39,340 nt of DNA from a virus: positions 1-39,340 of the IMG/VR virus record IMGVR_UViG_3300010883_000106; one strand, written 5' to 3'. Below the pieces are notes generated by a model that saw only the letters and a program-made list of their open reading frames with translations, did no database searches and was not told where the DNA came from. The translations under genes were made by a program, and so were the position numbers. Of the stretch, positions 39,009 to 39,340 are shown in pieces; positions within the stretch are counted from its first letter, which is position 1; each line of letters starts with the position of its first letter.

Positions 39009-39340
39009 TTATTTAATTAAACTAATTGTTCCTGTAATATTGTGAAGTACTTTATCTAATGTCCACACGTGGAGAAAATAAACATATATACCAACCGGAA
39101 CAACATTACCATTATGAGTACCATCCCACGCTGAGTTAATATCATCCGCTTCAAATAACAGAGTACCCCACCTATCATAAACCACAACATTATACTCATT
39201 AGTATCCGCGTTATGGATTATAGGTTTCCAAACATCATTTTTATAGTCACGATTTGGTGTAAATGCGTTTGGTATCCATACACCTGATGTAGGTGGAATT
39301 TTAATAATGGCAATCGTATCATCAATACAGCCGAATTCAC
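39009..39340 (-). CDS. Protein with gliding-motility-associated (type IX secretion) C-terminal domain, 5' part outside window
   Basis: The last 110 codons of a gene whose start is beyond the right edge. The translation contains VWIPNAFTPNRDYKNDVWKP, then EYNVVVYDRWGTLLFEADDI, then NSAWDGTHNGNVVPVGIYVY, with the ending HNITGTISLIK. This is the CHU_C/gliding-motility-associated C-terminal domain: IPNAFTPN..., YDRWG, WDGT..G..VP.G.Y. In Bacteroidota it marks surface and secreted proteins for the type IX secretion system. The usual NGDGxND loop reads NRDYKND here, a deviation. The stop codon is 6 nt before a small membrane-protein gene in the phage orientation, so it belongs to a phage operon. 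Confidence 0.9.
   Translation of the reverse strand, partial: EFGCIDDTIAIIKIPPTSGVWIPNAFTPNRDYKNDVWKPIIHNADTNEYNVVVYDRWGTLLFEADDINSAWDGTHNGNVVPVGIYVYFLHVWTLDKVLHNITGTISLIK

Noticed and set aside
1-39340. CRISPR array, integrase, insertion sequence or attachment site
   Set aside because: No regularly spaced short repeats, no recombinase or transposase signature and no terminal inverted repeats were seen.

Overview
The window is part of a large, AT-rich, contractile-tailed (T4-like) phage whose host is almost certainly a member of the Bacteroidota, most likely a flavobacterium. The phage assignment rests on a long run of baseplate and tail genes (gp6-, gp25-, gp27-, gp5- and gp53-like) and on phage nucleotide-metabolism genes (DNA ligase, dCMP deaminase, PseT-type phosphatase). 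The host assignment rests on three sequence features: a bS21 homologue with the Bacteroidota-type sequence (37667-37858), a gliding-motility/type IX secretion C-terminal domain at the right edge (39009-39340), and AT-rich leaders with little or no Shine-Dalgarno sequence. No integrase, CRISPR array or insertion sequence was seen. The phage species cannot be named from the sequence alone.

Layout. 1-28752 (all minus strand) is the virion module. Read in the direction of transcription it holds a tail-fibre-like protein (809 aa), five small unassigned genes, a tube-like protein (594 aa), a LysM/gp53-like protein, a gp27-like hub, a second tube-like protein, a gp5-like spike, a 108-aa protein, a ribosomal-protein-S1-like protein, an amidoligase, a 287-aa structural protein, gp25, gp6, an 89-aa protein and then very large baseplate or fibre proteins out through the left edge. 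28778-31126 holds dCMP deaminase, a HAD phosphatase and an ATP-dependent DNA ligase. 31144-33451 holds small genes of unknown function, a tRNA-like gene with a large insert in its anticodon loop, and a structured non-coding element. 33438-35074 holds a J-domain protein and small or membrane proteins. 35170-36150 is a plus-strand island of three small genes that share a short peptide motif. 36140-39340 (minus) holds a secreted SLT-type lysin, a PseT-like 3'-phosphatase, bS21, several small genes and the gliding-motility domain.

Regulation. Two repeated signals stand out. A 10-bp element of form NAATATATAA lies 14-19 nt upstream of the start codon of most virion operon heads and of a few other genes (30 nt in one case); it resembles a T4-type late promoter. 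A different, almost perfectly conserved block of about 95 bp occurs four times (near 31.3, 31.9, 33.1 and 37.6 kb), each immediately upstream of a short minus-strand gene, and looks like a promoter cassette for another expression class.

The most interesting theme is translation. The phage carries its own bS21, a four-domain S1-like protein inside the tail operon, and a tRNA-like gene, in a host group where initiation depends little on Shine-Dalgarno pairing and where bS21 and S1 are expected to influence which messages are translated. The amidoligase with a repeat-rich C-terminus and the type IX secretion-type domain are two further unusual cargo functions.
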